From Malaciobacter halophilus (lineage in GTDB: Bacteria > Campylobacterota > Campylobacteria > Campylobacterales > Arcobacteraceae): 34,115 nucleotides of DNA. Location: positions 1 to 34,115 of the forward strand of contig NZ_NXIF01000024.1 in NCBI RefSeq assembly GCF_002837275.1. The letters run 5' to 3'. The notes beneath the pieces were generated by a model. The model had not been told where the DNA came from, ran no database searches, and saw nothing but the letters and a program-made list of their open reading frames with translations. The translations under genes and the position numbers were made by a program. Positions 1 to 9,012 of the stretch are shown here, one piece after another; the first letter of the stretch is position 1; each line of letters opens with the position of its first letter.

Positions 1-7
1 ACTTCTT

Positions 8-19
8 TTGTTAAAGAAC
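8..19 (-). promoter_or_regulatory. boxA-like antitermination element in rRNA leader
   Basis: Read on the minus strand this is GTTCTTTAACAA, nearly identical to the bacterial boxA core (GCTCTTTAACA) that recruits NusB/NusE to rRNA leaders. It lies about 50 bases downstream of the promoter at 71-99, as expected for an rrn leader. Bases 1-70 hold only this leader. Confidence 0.65.
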
Positions 20-70
20 TCAAATCCTCTCTCTTGCTTCTCTTTTTAGCCTCAGCGAATTTGGACGGGA

Positions 71-99
71 ATTATAGACAAATTTATCTATCTTGTCAA
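71..99 (-). promoter_or_regulatory. Strong sigma-70 promoter, probably of a ribosomal RNA operon lying left of the window
   Basis: On the minus strand there is a perfect -35 TTGACA (bases 99-94) and a perfect -10 TATAAT (76-71), separated by exactly 17 bases. Upstream, on the metH side, the DNA is A-tract rich and could act as an UP element. Such a consensus promoter is exceptional in this genome style, where most -35 boxes are weak. Together with the boxA-like sequence further downstream, it points to a stable RNA operon transcribed leftward out of the window. That the gene is 16S rRNA is inference, because none of it is present. Confidence 0.85.
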
Positions 100-154
100 C
101 CCTTTACCCTTAACTACAGCTTAAATTTTTGAATTTTTGTGGTTTTTGGTATTT

Positions 155-179
155 GAGTGCTCTTTTGAGCACTCTTTTT
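155..179 (+). terminator. Hairpin with T-run, next to the metH stop
   Basis: GAGTGCTC (155-162) and GAGCACTC (167-174) form a perfect 8-bp stem with a TTTT loop, followed by TTTTT on the plus strand. The T-run is on the plus-strand side, so it would best stop transcription running toward metH from the left. On the minus strand, the direction of metH, the hairpin is followed by AAATACC and lacks a U-run. It may still slow transcription leaving metH before the rRNA promoter. Confidence 0.5.
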
Positions 180-189
180 ATAGTTAAAA

Positions 190-3100
190 TCAAATATTAT
201 AATAATTTGCTTCATGGTGAGGCACAACTATTGCACAAGTTGTTTGTTCAGGATCCATTTGAAAAGTTTCACTTAAAGTAATTCCAAACTCTTCAGGATT
301 TAATAAATCAAAAAAATCTCTATTTTGACTAAGTTCAGGACAAGCTGCATATCCAGGAGAATATCTACAACCAACATATTGTTTCATTTGTACATCATAT
401 AAAGTTGGTCCTTCTTTTGGAACAATATCTAAATCAAGTCTAATTTGTTTATGAATAACTTCTGCTAAAGCTTCTGCTAACTCAACTCCTAAACCATGAA
501 TTTGATAATATTCACTAAACTTACCTTGATTATAAAGTTCTCTTTCATAAGATGTGATTTTCAATCCTGCACTTGCAAGAGTAAAAGCAACTACATCTAA
601 TCTATCATTTGCAAAAAAATCTGCTATACATCTATATGGTTTTCTTTTTTGTCTAGGGAATTCAAGAACTTTTATTGCTTCATCTAACGAAGGAATTATT
701 TTTGCCTCTTGTAAAGAGTGAAATCCATATTTGTTTGCATCAAAAATATATAATTTATTATCATGGGAGATACAAGGGTAATATGCTTGTATAGAGATTG
801 GTTCAAAAATCTCTTTTTCAATTAGCTCTTCTTTTAACTTTTCATATAAAGGTTTTACTACTTCTTCTTCATGCTTAATAAAATCTTCTGTTTTTTGTCC
901 AGCTCTTTTATATCCCCATCTTTGTCTAAATAATACTCTGTGATTTATCCATTTAAAAACTAATTCATTATCAATTTGTTTTGAAGTTTTAGCTAATCTT
1001 CCCCAATAAGGAGGAAAAGTAAACTCTGCTTTATTAGGAAGCTTAATCTCTTCATAAGAAGGAATAATAATCTCTTTTTCTTCTTTTTTATTAGTTGTAT
1101 CTTTTACTTCTATTAAATCTGCTGCAAGAGCTGTATTTTGTTCATCACCCTCTTCTATTCTTTGCATAGAAACAACTCCATCAAAAGCATCTCTACAATA
1201 AAAAATTGGCCCATCATAAATTGGTCTACAAAAATCATTTATAAAAGATTTAGTTAAAGCAGCTCCACCTAATAATACAGGAATATCAATTCCTTGTCTT
1301 TGCAACTCTTCTAAATTCTCTTTCATAACAGCTGTACTTTTTACTAAAAGTCCACTCATTCCAATTGCTTGTGCTTTATGTTCTTTTACTGCTATGATAA
1401 AATCATTAATATCTGCTTTTATTCCAATGTTTATAACTTTAAATCCATTATTTGAAAGAATAATATCAACTAAATTCTTTCCAACATCATGAACATCACC
1501 TTTAACAGTTCCTAAAACAAGAACAGTTTCACTTGCTTTATCTTCTTTAGGTAAATATGGATTTAAAGCATCAACAGTTGCTTTCATTGTTTCTGCACTT
1601 TGTAAAACAAAAGGTAATTGCATTTGTCCACTTCCAAATAAATCTCCAATTACTTTCATTCCATCTATTAGCCATTCATTTACAATAGTTTCTGGTTTAA
1701 TCTCATGTCTTAACTCTTCAACTAATGGAAGCATTCTTTCTTTGTCACCATCTAAAAGTAACTTCTTAACTTTATCTATAGGTTCTAATTTTTGAAACTC
1801 TTCATCACTTTCATCTTCTTGCTCTTCTAAGTTTGAAAAATGGTCAATAAATTTAAATAAAGGGTCACCATTTTCTTGGTTATTAAAAAGTAAATTATCA
1901 CAAGCTTTTTTATCTTCTTGTGAAATTTTATTCATGGGTAATATATGTTTAACATTTACAATAGCACTAGTAAGTCCAGCTTCAACACAATGATGTAAAA
2001 ACATTGAGTTTAAATATACTCTTGCTTTAGCATCAAGTCCAAAAGATATATTTGATAATCCTAAAGTTGTTCCAACTTGTGGATGTAGTTGCTGGAACTC
2101 TCTTATTGCTTCAATTGTTTCAATAGCAGCAGTTCTATACTCATCATCTCCCGAACCTACTGTAAATACAAGCATATCAAAGACTAAGTCCTCAGGTCTA
2201 AATCCATGTCTATTTACTGCTAAATCATAAATCCTTTGAGCAACTTCTACTTTTCGCTCACAAGTTTTTGCCATTCCTATTTCATCTATTACTAAACAAA
2301 CAAGAGCGGCTCCAAATTTTTTTGCTAATTTACAAACCTCATCAAATTTTTCTTCTCCATCTTCTAAATTAACAGAGTTTATAATCGGTCTTCCACCTAT
2401 TTTTTTTAGTGCTACTTCTAAAGCTTTTATTTGAGTAGAGTCAGGCATAAGTGGAAGTGCAATTTTTTGAGTATATAAAGATATTACTTCATTCATATCT
2501 TTACTTTCATCACGTCCAGCAAAACCAACACTTACATCTATAACATGAGCTCCTGCTCTTACTTGCTGTTGACCTACACTTAAAGTTCCTTCATAATCTT
2601 CAGCTTTTAAAAGTTCCCTAAAGGCTTTACTTCCTGTTGCATTACTTCTTTCTCCAATTAATAAAGCTGTTGATTCTTGTTTTAAAGGAACGCTATTAAA
2701 TAAAGAAGCTAAAGATGCTTCATGATTTCCTTTTGCTTTTTTTGGTTTAATATCTTTAACAGCATCTGCTAAAGCTTTTATGTGTTGTGGAGTTGTTCCA
2801 CAACAACCACCTAAAAAAGACACCCCATCTATTTGTAAAAATTTTTCTTGTAATTGAACAAACTCTTTAGGTCCCATTGGATAGTAAGTATAACCACCTT
2901 TATTTTGTGGTAATCCTGCATTTGCATGAACTGAAATTGGAAATTTAGATACTTCACTTAATGTTTTAACATGTTTATGTACTTGTTTTGGTCCAGTTCC
3001 ACAGTTAAAACCTAAAGATAAGATATTAAATGGTTCTAAAATAGTTGCAATTGTAGTAGCATCTGTTCCTATAAGCATAGTTCCGCTAAGTTCAATAGTA

Positions 3101-3669
3101 ACTGATACCATTATTGGTATATGTGAAGCAACATCTTGAAGTGCATGAAGCGCAGTTTTTATTTGTAAAGGGTCTTGACAAGTTTCAAGTAAAAATACAT
3201 CTACTCCTCCATCAACTAATCCTTTTGCCATTGTTTTATAACCTTCATACATTTCATCATATTCAATATGCACTAAAGAAGGTAACTTTGTACCAGGACC
3301 AATTGAACCTAAAACATATCGTGGTTTATCATCACTTTCATATTTAAGACAAACCTCTTTAGCTAAACTAGCTCCTAATTTAGATAGTTCGTATGACATA
3401 TGACCAATATCATATTCATTCAAGACCCATGGCATTGAACCAAAAGTATTTGTACTTATTAAGTTTGCATCTGCTTTCGCATAAGCATTATAAATATTTT
3501 TAATTACATCAGGTGCAGTTAAGTTTAATAACTCATTGCATCCTTCTAGATTTTTTCCCTCAAAAACCCAACTTTCATCTTTTATATCAGCAATTTGTAG
3601 CTGTGTTCCCATAGCTCCATCAATTACTAAAACCCTATTTTGAATAACTTCTTCTATTTTTTCTCTCAT
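190..3669 (-). CDS. metH: Cobalamin-dependent methionine synthase
   Basis: Transfers a methyl group from 5-methyltetrahydrofolate via cobalamin to homocysteine, giving methionine, in the cytoplasm. At 1159 residues it has the full four-module length. The homocysteine-binding module occupies about 1-310, with zinc-ligand cysteines C223, C289 and C290 (FNCGTG and GGCCGTTP). The pterin-binding module is about 330-600, with ERSNATGSK near 340. The cobalamin cap and Rossmann domains are about 630-840, with GDVHDVG supplying the lower axial ligand H727. The C-terminal reactivation domain, about 870-1159, contains the SAM-binding RYSPGYAACP. The start ATG at 3669 opens MREKIEEV. The 79-base upstream region has an AT-rich -10-like TATAAT (minus, 3716-3711). 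It is too short for a cobalamin riboswitch. The gene appears monocistronic. Assignment is secure. Confidence 0.98.
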   Translation of the reverse strand: MREKIEEVIQNRVLVIDGAMGTQLQIADIKDESWVFEGKNLEGCNELLNLTAPDVIKNIYNAYAKADANLISTNTFGSMPWVLNEYDIGHMSYELSKLGASLAKEVCLKYESDDKPRYVLGSIGPGTKLPSLVHIEYDEMYEGYKTMAKGLVDGGVDVFLLETCQDPLQIKTALHALQDVASHIPIMVSVTIELSGTMLIGTDATTIATILEPFNILSLGFNCGTGPKQVHKHVKTLSEVSKFPISVHANAGLPQNKGGYTYYPMGPKEFVQLQEKFLQIDGVSFLGGCCGTTPQHIKALADAVKDIKPKKAKGNHEASLASLFNSVPLKQESTALLIGERSNATGSKAFRELLKAEDYEGTLSVGQQQVRAGAHVIDVSVGFAGRDESKDMNEVISLYTQKIALPLMPDSTQIKALEVALKKIGGRPIINSVNLEDGEEKFDEVCKLAKKFGAALVCLVIDEIGMAKTCERKVEVAQRIYDLAVNRHGFRPEDLVFDMLVFTVGSGDDEYRTAAIETIEAIREFQQLHPQVGTTLGLSNISFGLDAKARVYLNSMFLHHCVEAGLTSAIVNVKHILPMNKISQEDKKACDNLLFNNQENGDPLFKFIDHFSNLEEQEDESDEEFQKLEPIDKVKKLLLDGDKERMLPLVEELRHEIKPETIVNEWLIDGMKVIGDLFGSGQMQLPFVLQSAETMKATVDALNPYLPKEDKASETVLVLGTVKGDVHDVGKNLVDIILSNNGFKVINIGIKADINDFIIAVKEHKAQAIGMSGLLVKSTAVMKENLEELQRQGIDIPVLLGGAALTKSFINDFCRPIYDGPIFYCRDAFDGVVSMQRIEEGDEQNTALAADLIEVKDTTNKKEEKEIIIPSYEEIKLPNKAEFTFPPYWGRLAKTSKQIDNELVFKWINHRVLFRQRWGYKRAGQKTEDFIKHEEEVVKPLYEKLKEELIEKEIFEPISIQAYYPCISHDNKLYIFDANKYGFHSLQEAKIIPSLDEAIKVLEFPRQKRKPYRCIADFFANDRLDVVAFTLASAGLKITSYERELYNQGKFSEYYQIHGLGVELAEALAEVIHKQIRLDLDIVPKEGPTLYDVQMKQYVGCRYSPGYAACPELSQNRDFFDLLNPEEFGITLSETFQMDPEQTTCAIVVPHHEANYYNI

Positions 3670-3748
3670 ATTTTTCTCTAGTATAATTATTATTAATAAA
3701 AATTATTAATATTATATATTAACCCTTGTTAAGAAGCATTTAAAAGCT

Positions 3749-4351
3749 TTATCTCTTTTTAAGAACTACTCTTATAACACTTGCTTCTCCTTGGTGCCCT
3801 TTACCTTCGTTTAAATATACAAGTTGTTCTTTTACACTTATTTTTTCACATAAATTAAACCTATTTATAAAGTCATCAACTTCATATAATAAATCTAAAT
3901 CTTTAGGTCCACCACTAAAATAGTTCATCTGTTCTTTTGAAAAAAATTCACCTATAAAGTAACCATTGTTTTCTAAAGATAGCTCTATTTTATCAAATAA
4001 CTTATCCCTTTGATATATAGGAATATGCAAATATGAAGTAACAATAACATCATACTTTTTTAAAGGTATCCACTCTTCTAAGTCAATACATAGTGTATCA
4101 ATTTCTAAACTATTTTTTAATGCCTCTTTTTTTAGCTTTTCTAAACCTACATTTGATGCATCAATTGCATCAACACTAAATCCTTTCTTTGCAAAATAGA
4201 CTGCATTTCTTCCTTCTCCCTCACCTAAACAAAGCATATTTTTTGAACTTGAAAATAGATTTTCGCAAGATTTTAAAAATTCATTTACATTAGTTCCGTA
4301 CAAATATCCATCTCTTGAAAACTTTTTATTCCATAACTCTTGTTGTGTCAT
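3749..4351 (-). CDS. Class I SAM-dependent methyltransferase, TehB-like
   Basis: A 200-residue soluble methyltransferase with a seven-beta-strand Rossmann fold. Motif I is LCLGEGEGRNAVYFAK near residues 40-55, followed by the acidic ribose-binding VDAIDAS. The post-motif region YDVIVTSYLHIP is typical of the TehB/thiopurine-type group, and the N-terminal WNKKFSRDGYLYG is also characteristic of TehB-like proteins. The natural substrate is unknown. Family members act on tellurite, thiols or other small molecules, so a detoxification role is only a guess. The start is supported by an AAAGGGG ribosome binding site about 10 bases upstream. It lies 79 bases upstream of metH on the same strand and diverges from ilvE. 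Confidence 0.85.
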   Translation of the reverse strand: MTQQELWNKKFSRDGYLYGTNVNEFLKSCENLFSSSKNMLCLGEGEGRNAVYFAKKGFSVDAIDASNVGLEKLKKEALKNSLEIDTLCIDLEEWIPLKKYDVIVTSYLHIPIYQRDKLFDKIELSLENNGYFIGEFFSKEQMNYFSGGPKDLDLLYEVDDFINRFNLCEKISVKEQLVYLNEGKGHQGEASVIRVVLKKR

Positions 4352-4500
4352 TATAAAAATACCCCTTTATAAATTGGCAAAATAGTATCAAAAAAAGTTT
4401 AAAGGCATATTTTAATCCTATTAAATAAAAATATCTTCACTTTTATTTAATATAATCTTAGATACACTATTGTTTAAAATTTTAATCAGGATAATTTGAG

Positions 4501-5421
4501 ATGACAGAAGCTAAATACATCTGGATGGATGGAGAGTATGTAAATTGGCATGATGCAAAAACTCATGTTTTAAGTCATACTTTGCATTATGGTAATGGTG
4601 CAATTGAGGGAACGAAAGCATATAAAACTGTTGATGGTAGATGTGCGATTTTTAAACTTAATGAGCATACAAAAAGACTTATAAATTCATCAAAGATGAC
4701 ACTTATGGATGTGCCATTTAGTGTAGAAGAGCTAAATAAAGCGCAAGTTGAGTTACTTCAAAAAAATGAACTTTTTGAAGGTGCTTACATAAGACCACTT
4801 GTTTATTTAGGTTACGGAGTAATGGGTCTTTATCATAAACAAGCACCAGTTAAAGTATCAATTGCTGCTTGGGAGTGGGGAGCATATCTAGGAGAAGAAG
4901 GGCTTAAAAAAGGTGTAAGAGTAAAAATTTCATCAATGACAAGAACTCCTAATACTTCAGGTATGGGAAAAGCAAAAGCTGTTGCTAACTATCTTAACTC
5001 TCAAATGGCTAAATTTGAAGCTGTTGAAGCTGGCTATGATGAAGCACTATTAAGAGATGACCAAGGATATATAGCAGAAGCTAGTGGTGCGTGCTTTTTT
5101 ATTGTAAGAGATGGAGTTTTAATCTCACCTCCAAATGATAACTCATTAGAGTCAATAACACAAGCAACAATTATAGATCTTGCAGAAGATTTAGGAATAG
5201 AAGTTGTAAGAAGAAGAGTAACAAGAGAGGAGATTTACATTGCAGATGAAGCATTTTTTACAGGAACTGCTGCTGAAGTTACACCTATAAAAGATGTGGA
5301 TGCAAGAGTAATAGGAAGTGGTTCAAGAGGCCCAATCACAGAAAAACTACAAACTGCATATTTTGATGCAGTAAGTGGTAAAAATGAAAAGTATTTAAAA
5401 TATTTGACATATATAAATTAA
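4501..5421 (+). CDS. ilvE: Branched-chain amino acid aminotransferase
   Basis: A fold-type IV PLP enzyme that interconverts leucine, isoleucine and valine with their 2-oxo acids, using glutamate. At 306 residues it has the normal length. The N-terminal block HTLHYGNGAIEGTKAY and the HTKRLINSSKM segment are family hallmarks. The PLP lysine is probably K159, in KAVANYLNS. The glutamate and phosphate-binding segments (EASGACFF, FFTGTAAEVTPI) are intact. A TATAAT -10 element at 4451-4456 and an AGGA site before the ATG fit the chosen start. The SPFH gene begins 10 bases after the stop. The same ilvE-SPFH pair occurs in Campylobacter, so the two are likely co-transcribed. Confidence 0.97.
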   Translation: MTEAKYIWMDGEYVNWHDAKTHVLSHTLHYGNGAIEGTKAYKTVDGRCAIFKLNEHTKRLINSSKMTLMDVPFSVEELNKAQVELLQKNELFEGAYIRPLVYLGYGVMGLYHKQAPVKVSIAAWEWGAYLGEEGLKKGVRVKISSMTRTPNTSGMGKAKAVANYLNSQMAKFEAVEAGYDEALLRDDQGYIAEASGACFFIVRDGVLISPPNDNSLESITQATIIDLAEDLGIEVVRRRVTREEIYIADEAFFTGTAAEVTPIKDVDARVIGSGSRGPITEKLQTAYFDAVSGKNEKYLKYLTYIN

Positions 5422-5431
5422 AAGGAAAAAT

Positions 5432-6514
5432 ATGCCAATAGATAACGACTATTTCAAAAATAGACAACAACAAAATAACAATAATTCAAATGGTGGAGGT
5501 AAAGGTAATTATCAACCTCCTTTTGAGCCACCAGAATTTTTCAAAAATTTTGGTAAAAAAGCAGGTTTTTTATATGCAATTATTATTATTGTAATAATGA
5601 TGTTCGTATTTAAACCATTTGTTATAATAGAATCAGGACAAGTAGGTATTAAAGTTACAACAGGTAAATATACTGAAACACCACTAAGACCAGGTTTTCA
5701 TTTGTATATTCCAGTATTTCAAAAAGTTATCATAGTTGATACTAAAGTTAGACTTATTAACTATATGTCATCTGAACAAATTAACGGTCAGTTTGATAGA
5801 AGTATTAGAATGAATCCTGCAATTAATATTCTTGATGCAAGAGGTTTACCTGTTTCAATTGAATTAACAGTACAATATAGATTAACAGCAGAAGGTGCAC
5901 CAGTAACAATTGCTACTTGGGGTCTTGGATGGGAAAACAAAATCGTTGACCCAGTTGTAAGAAATATTGTAAGAAATGTTGTTGGTGAATTTAATGCAGA
6001 AACATTACCAACAAAAAGAAATGAAATTGCAACTATGATTGAAAATGGAATTAGAACAAAAATTGAAGCTTTAGAAGGAAGACCAGTTTCTGTTGAGTCT
6101 GTTCAACTAAGAGAAATAGTTTTACCTCCAAAAATTAAAGACCAAATTGAAAGAGTTCAAATTGCAAATCAAGAAGCTCAAAGAGTTAGATATGAAGTAG
6201 AAAGAGCTAAACAAGAAGCTGAGAAAAAAGCTGCACTTGCAAAAGGGGAAGCAGATAAAAACAGAATTGAAGCTCAAGGTAGAGCAGATGCTGTAACTAT
6301 TGAAGCTAAAGCTCAAGCTAAAGCAAATAAAGAGATTGCAAACTCTTTAACGCCTAAATTACTTCAAATGCAACAAATTCAAGTGCAAGGTAAATTTAAC
6401 GAAGCACTTAAAACAAATAAAGATGCTAAGATTTTCTTAACACCTGGTGGTTCAACTCCAAATATCTGGGTTGATACAAAAGACAAATCAAGAGATAGCG
6501 CAATTAATAAATAA
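5432..6514 (+). CDS. SPFH/prohibitin-family membrane protein
   Basis: A 360-residue protein of the stomatin/prohibitin/HflKC superfamily. The N-terminal ~40 residues are polar and Asn/Gly-rich, followed by one hydrophobic anchor at about 44-66. An SPFH (band 7) domain covers about 67-235 (SGQVGIKVTTGKYTE, RPGFHLYIPVF). A long Ala/Glu/Lys/Arg coiled-coil covers about 235-305, and a LTPKLLQMQQIQ segment precedes the disordered tail. Such proteins form large ring or cage assemblies in the inner membrane that organise microdomains or regulate FtsH-type proteases. Which of these applies here cannot be read from sequence, and no nfeD- or ftsH-like partner is adjacent. It follows ilvE by 10 bases and ends at a strong terminator. 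Confidence 0.9.
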   Translation: MPIDNDYFKNRQQQNNNNSNGGGKGNYQPPFEPPEFFKNFGKKAGFLYAIIIIVIMMFVFKPFVIIESGQVGIKVTTGKYTETPLRPGFHLYIPVFQKVIIVDTKVRLINYMSSEQINGQFDRSIRMNPAINILDARGLPVSIELTVQYRLTAEGAPVTIATWGLGWENKIVDPVVRNIVRNVVGEFNAETLPTKRNEIATMIENGIRTKIEALEGRPVSVESVQLREIVLPPKIKDQIERVQIANQEAQRVRYEVERAKQEAEKKAALAKGEADKNRIEAQGRADAVTIEAKAQAKANKEIANSLTPKLLQMQQIQVQGKFNEALKTNKDAKIFLTPGGSTPNIWVDTKDKSRDSAINK

Positions 6515-6515
6515 T

Positions 6516-6546
6516 AAATTAGAAGTAGGAAACTACTTCTAATTTT
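6516..6546 (+). terminator. Intrinsic terminator after the ilvE-SPFH unit
   Basis: A perfect 13-bp stem pairs 6516-6528 with 6533-6545 around a GAAA tetraloop, followed by Ts. It lies directly after the SPFH stop codon and is one of the clearest terminators in the window. Confidence 0.9.
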
Positions 6547-6641
6547 ATCTACAACAGCTACATTTAATTAAAGAATTACTTGACACCCCAAATATTTTCT
6601 AGTAAAATTCGCCCACTTAAAGAGGAAGAAGGAAATTACAG

Positions 6642-7325
6642 ATGAGTATGATAGAACAAATTGACTGGGAAAAAATGAATAATTTAATTCCAGTAATTAC
6701 TCAAGAAGCAAATACAAATGAAGTTTTGATGCTTGCATATATGAATAAAGAAGCTCTTAACTTAACAATAAAAACAAAAGTTGCTCATTATTTTAGTAGA
6801 AGTAAACAAAGAATTTGGAAAAAAGGTGAGAGTTCTGGTCATCTTCAAAATATAAAAGAGATTTTATTAGATTGTGATAATGATACTATTTTATTAAAAG
6901 TTGAACAAATTGGGGTTGCCTGCCATACTGGTAGAAAATCTTGTTTTTTTACAAACTTAGAAACAAATGAAGAGATTTCACAAGTAGAAATTAACACAAC
7001 TTCTACTTATGGAGTAATAGATACTTTATACCATACAATTATCAAAAGAAAAAATGATGACCCTAAAAAATCATATACTTCAAAACTATTAAATGGTAAA
7101 CAAAACTCAATGCTTAAAAAGATAGTTGAAGAAGCAGGTGAATTAACATTTGCAGTTAAAGATAACAATGAAGAAGAGATTGTTTATGAAGCAGCTGATT
7201 TAATGTATCACTGTTTAGTTGCCATGGCAAGTAAAGATATAAATCCTGATAGAGTAAAACAAGAGTTAGCAAGAAGATTTAAAATGTCAGGAATAGAAGA
7301 GAAAAACTCAAGAAAAGAGGATTAA
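6642..7325 (+). CDS. hisIE: Bifunctional phosphoribosyl-AMP cyclohydrolase / phosphoribosyl-ATP pyrophosphatase
   Basis: Catalyses steps 2 and 3 of histidine biosynthesis. The HisI half, about residues 1-110, carries the zinc/magnesium site in LLDCDND and [13 protein letters not shown], plus the substrate-binding [12 protein letters not shown]. The HisE half, about 120-225, is a MazG-like all-alpha pyrophosphatase with [16 protein letters not shown] and [12 protein letters not shown] supplying the metal-binding acids. The 227-residue length is that of a complete HisIE fusion. A purine-rich ribosome binding site (GAGGAAGAAGGA) precedes the ATG. Other his genes are not adjacent except hisZ about 9.7 kb away. 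It converges with the MazG-type gene, with only 9 bases between their stops. Confidence 0.97.
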   Translation: MSMIEQIDWEKMNNLIPVITQEANTNEVLMLAYMNKEALNLTIKTKVAHYFSRSKQRIWKKGESSGHLQNIKEILLDCDNDTILLKVEQIGVACHTGRKSCFFTNLETNEEISQVEINTTSTYGVIDTLYHTIIKRKNDDPKKSYTSKLLNGKQNSMLKKIVEEAGELTFAVKDNNEEEIVYEAADLMYHCLVAMASKDINPDRVKQELARRFKMSGIEEKNSRKED

Positions 7326-7334
7326 ACTCTTCTT

Positions 7335-7679
7335 TTACTTCTTTTTATATAATATTTTATTACCCTCTTTGTCAAATAAAGGATATTTTTTCTCATTTTT
7401 TTTCATCTTTTCAACAATTGCATCTTCTAAGTTTATATCATAAGCCATACATATTCTAATCAAATACACTGCAATATCAGCTATTTCTTCTTTTAAATGC
7501 TCTTTTTTTTCACCACTTAAACTTTTTGAACTTTCAAAATCTAACCATTGAAATATCTCTAATAACTCTGAAGCTTCTACACTTAAAGCCATTGCTAAAT
7601 TTTTAGGATTATGATGTTTATCCCAATCTCTTTGTTTTGAAAACTCATTTATTATTTTTTGAATTTTTTGCATATTCAT
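7335..7679 (-). CDS. MazG-type nucleotide pyrophosphohydrolase
   Basis: A 114-residue all-alpha NTP pyrophosphatase of the MazG/RS21-C6 (dCTPase-like) group. The metal-binding glutamates and aspartate lie in SVEASELLEIFQW and KEEIADIAVYLIR. The FQWLDFES segment resembles the nucleotide base-binding part of dCTPase-type members. A house-cleaning role, hydrolysing non-canonical or surplus nucleoside triphosphates, is the family expectation; the substrate is not determined. Two in-frame ATGs lie six bases apart (7679 and 7673). The first is kept because an AAAGG site sits 6 bases upstream of it. It is convergent with hisIE and lies downstream of mrp on the same strand, beyond the mrp terminator. 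Confidence 0.85.
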   Translation of the reverse strand: MNMQKIQKIINEFSKQRDWDKHHNPKNLAMALSVEASELLEIFQWLDFESSKSLSGEKKEHLKEEIADIAVYLIRICMAYDINLEDAIVEKMKKNEKKYPLFDKEGNKILYKKK

Positions 7680-7726
7680 AAGAAGCCTTTTTATTTTTAT
7701 AAAAAGTAATATATAGTAGGTTTATT

Positions 7727-7759
7727 AAAAACGAAGTAAAGAGACTAAACTCTTTACTT
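7727..7759 (-). terminator. Intrinsic terminator of mrp
   Basis: A perfect 10-bp stem pairs 7734-7743 with 7750-7759 around ACTAAA. On the minus strand it is followed by CG and five Ts. It begins 5 bases past the mrp stop codon. Confidence 0.8.
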
Positions 7760-7764
7760 ACTAG

Positions 7765-8925
7765 TTAGTGGCAACCACATCCTCCACCACTTTTAGATGA
7801 ACTTGCTTGACTTGCACCTGCTGTACTACAAGCACTTACACCAGGAGGCGTAGTTGGTTGAATTGAGTCATTTGATGCTTTATCGCTAACTTCATCAACA
7901 TATGCTATAAGTTTTGAAGCAGCTTGCATATATCTTTTTGCAGATTCAGACTCAGGTTGGAAATAAACAACTGGTTTACCAGTATCTCCACCTTCTCTAA
8001 TTGCTGGCTCTATTGGTAAATGACCAAGAACTTGAGTATTATACTGTTCTGCTAATTCATTACAAGTTCCCATTCCAAAAATATCAGACTCTTCATTACA
8101 TTTTGGACAAATAAAACCGCTCATATTTTCAATAATTCCACCAATTGGAATATGCAATTTTTCAAACATATCTAAACTTCTTCTACTATCATCAAGTGCA
8201 ACATGTTGTGGAGTTGTTACATTAATACCACAAGTTACAGGTACACTTTGAGCAAGAGTTAATTGAGCATCACCAGTTCCAGGAGGCATATCAATAAATA
8301 ATATATCTAAATCTTCCCATAAAATATCTCTTAATAGTTGCTCAATAGCTTTCATAATCATAGCACCTCTCCAAATAAGTGCCTGTCCTTCTTGCATTAG
8401 TGAGCCCATAGACATTACATCAACACCATAAATTCTAAAAGGTTTTGCTTTATTTCCTATTACTTCAACTTCTCTTCCTTGTAATCCCATCATTCTAGGG
8501 ATATTTGGACCGTAAATATCAGCATCTAAAATACCAACTCTTTTACCTTGCATAGCTGCAGCAACTGCTAAGTTTACCGTAGTTGTTGACTTACCAACAC
8601 CACCTTTTCCTGAACTTACCATTACAAAATTCTTAATATGTGGAGCAATATTTTTACCACTTGTACTATTACTTTGCTGTTTTGGAGCTTCAGGTTTTTT
8701 AATATTTATTGATATGTTTTCAACTAAACCTGACAAAGCTTCTGAAATATCTTCTCTTAGTTTTGCCTCTACATCTTGCGCACTTGAAGTAATTTCAAGG
8801 GCAATTATACAGGCAGAACCATCAGTTTGAACATCTTTAACAAAACCAAATTCCATTATTGATTTAGCAAAGCCAGGATATTTAACATTTTCTAAAGCAC
8901 ATTTAATATCTGCTACTGTTGCCAT
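7765..8925 (-). CDS. mrp: Mrp/NBP35 family P-loop ATPase, Fe-S cluster carrier
   Basis: Binds and transfers iron-sulfur clusters to target apoproteins in the cytoplasm (ApbC/Mrp/Nbp35 family). The 386-residue protein has an N-terminal MIP18/DUF59-type domain at about 1-80, then the deviant Walker A SSGKGGVGKSTTTVNLA near 103-119. Further P-loop motifs are DADIYGPNIPRMMG and DMPPGTGDAQLT. The CPKC pair, which bridges a cluster at the dimer interface, lies near residue 275. An unusual low-complexity Ser/Gly/Cys tail ends in GGGCGCH. An AAGGAA site precedes the ATG, and a TATAAT lies on the minus strand at 8960-8955. In Campylobacter the orthologue lies next to ispDF; here thiC and the HDOD gene intervene. 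Confidence 0.95.
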   Translation of the reverse strand: MATVADIKCALENVKYPGFAKSIMEFGFVKDVQTDGSACIIALEITSSAQDVEAKLREDISEALSGLVENISINIKKPEAPKQQSNSTSGKNIAPHIKNFVMVSSGKGGVGKSTTTVNLAVAAAMQGKRVGILDADIYGPNIPRMMGLQGREVEVIGNKAKPFRIYGVDVMSMGSLMQEGQALIWRGAMIMKAIEQLLRDILWEDLDILFIDMPPGTGDAQLTLAQSVPVTCGINVTTPQHVALDDSRRSLDMFEKLHIPIGGIIENMSGFICPKCNEESDIFGMGTCNELAEQYNTQVLGHLPIEPAIREGGDTGKPVVYFQPESESAKRYMQAASKLIAYVDEVSDKASNDSIQPTTPPGVSACSTAGASQASSSKSGGGCGCH

Positions 8926-9012
8926 TTTAATTCCTTAATTTTAATATTTCCGTTATTATAATCTAAATAGGATAATTATTGTCTTAATTAGAAATAACAA
9001 TTTCTTGTATAG

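Noticed and set aside
3670..3748. Cobalamin or SAM riboswitch upstream of metH
   Set aside because: Only 79 bases of almost pure AT sequence separate metH from the next gene; there is no room for and no sign of an aptamer.
7753..7768. Fourth MarR operator (ACTTACTAGTTAGTGG) near the mrp stop
   Set aside because: It partly resembles the TACTAGTTAGTA core but overlaps the mrp stop codon and terminator and lies near no promoter; probably chance.
8971..8983. Fur-box-like GATAATTATTGTC upstream of mrp
   Set aside because: Only a partial resemblance in very AT-rich DNA; not enough to claim iron regulation.
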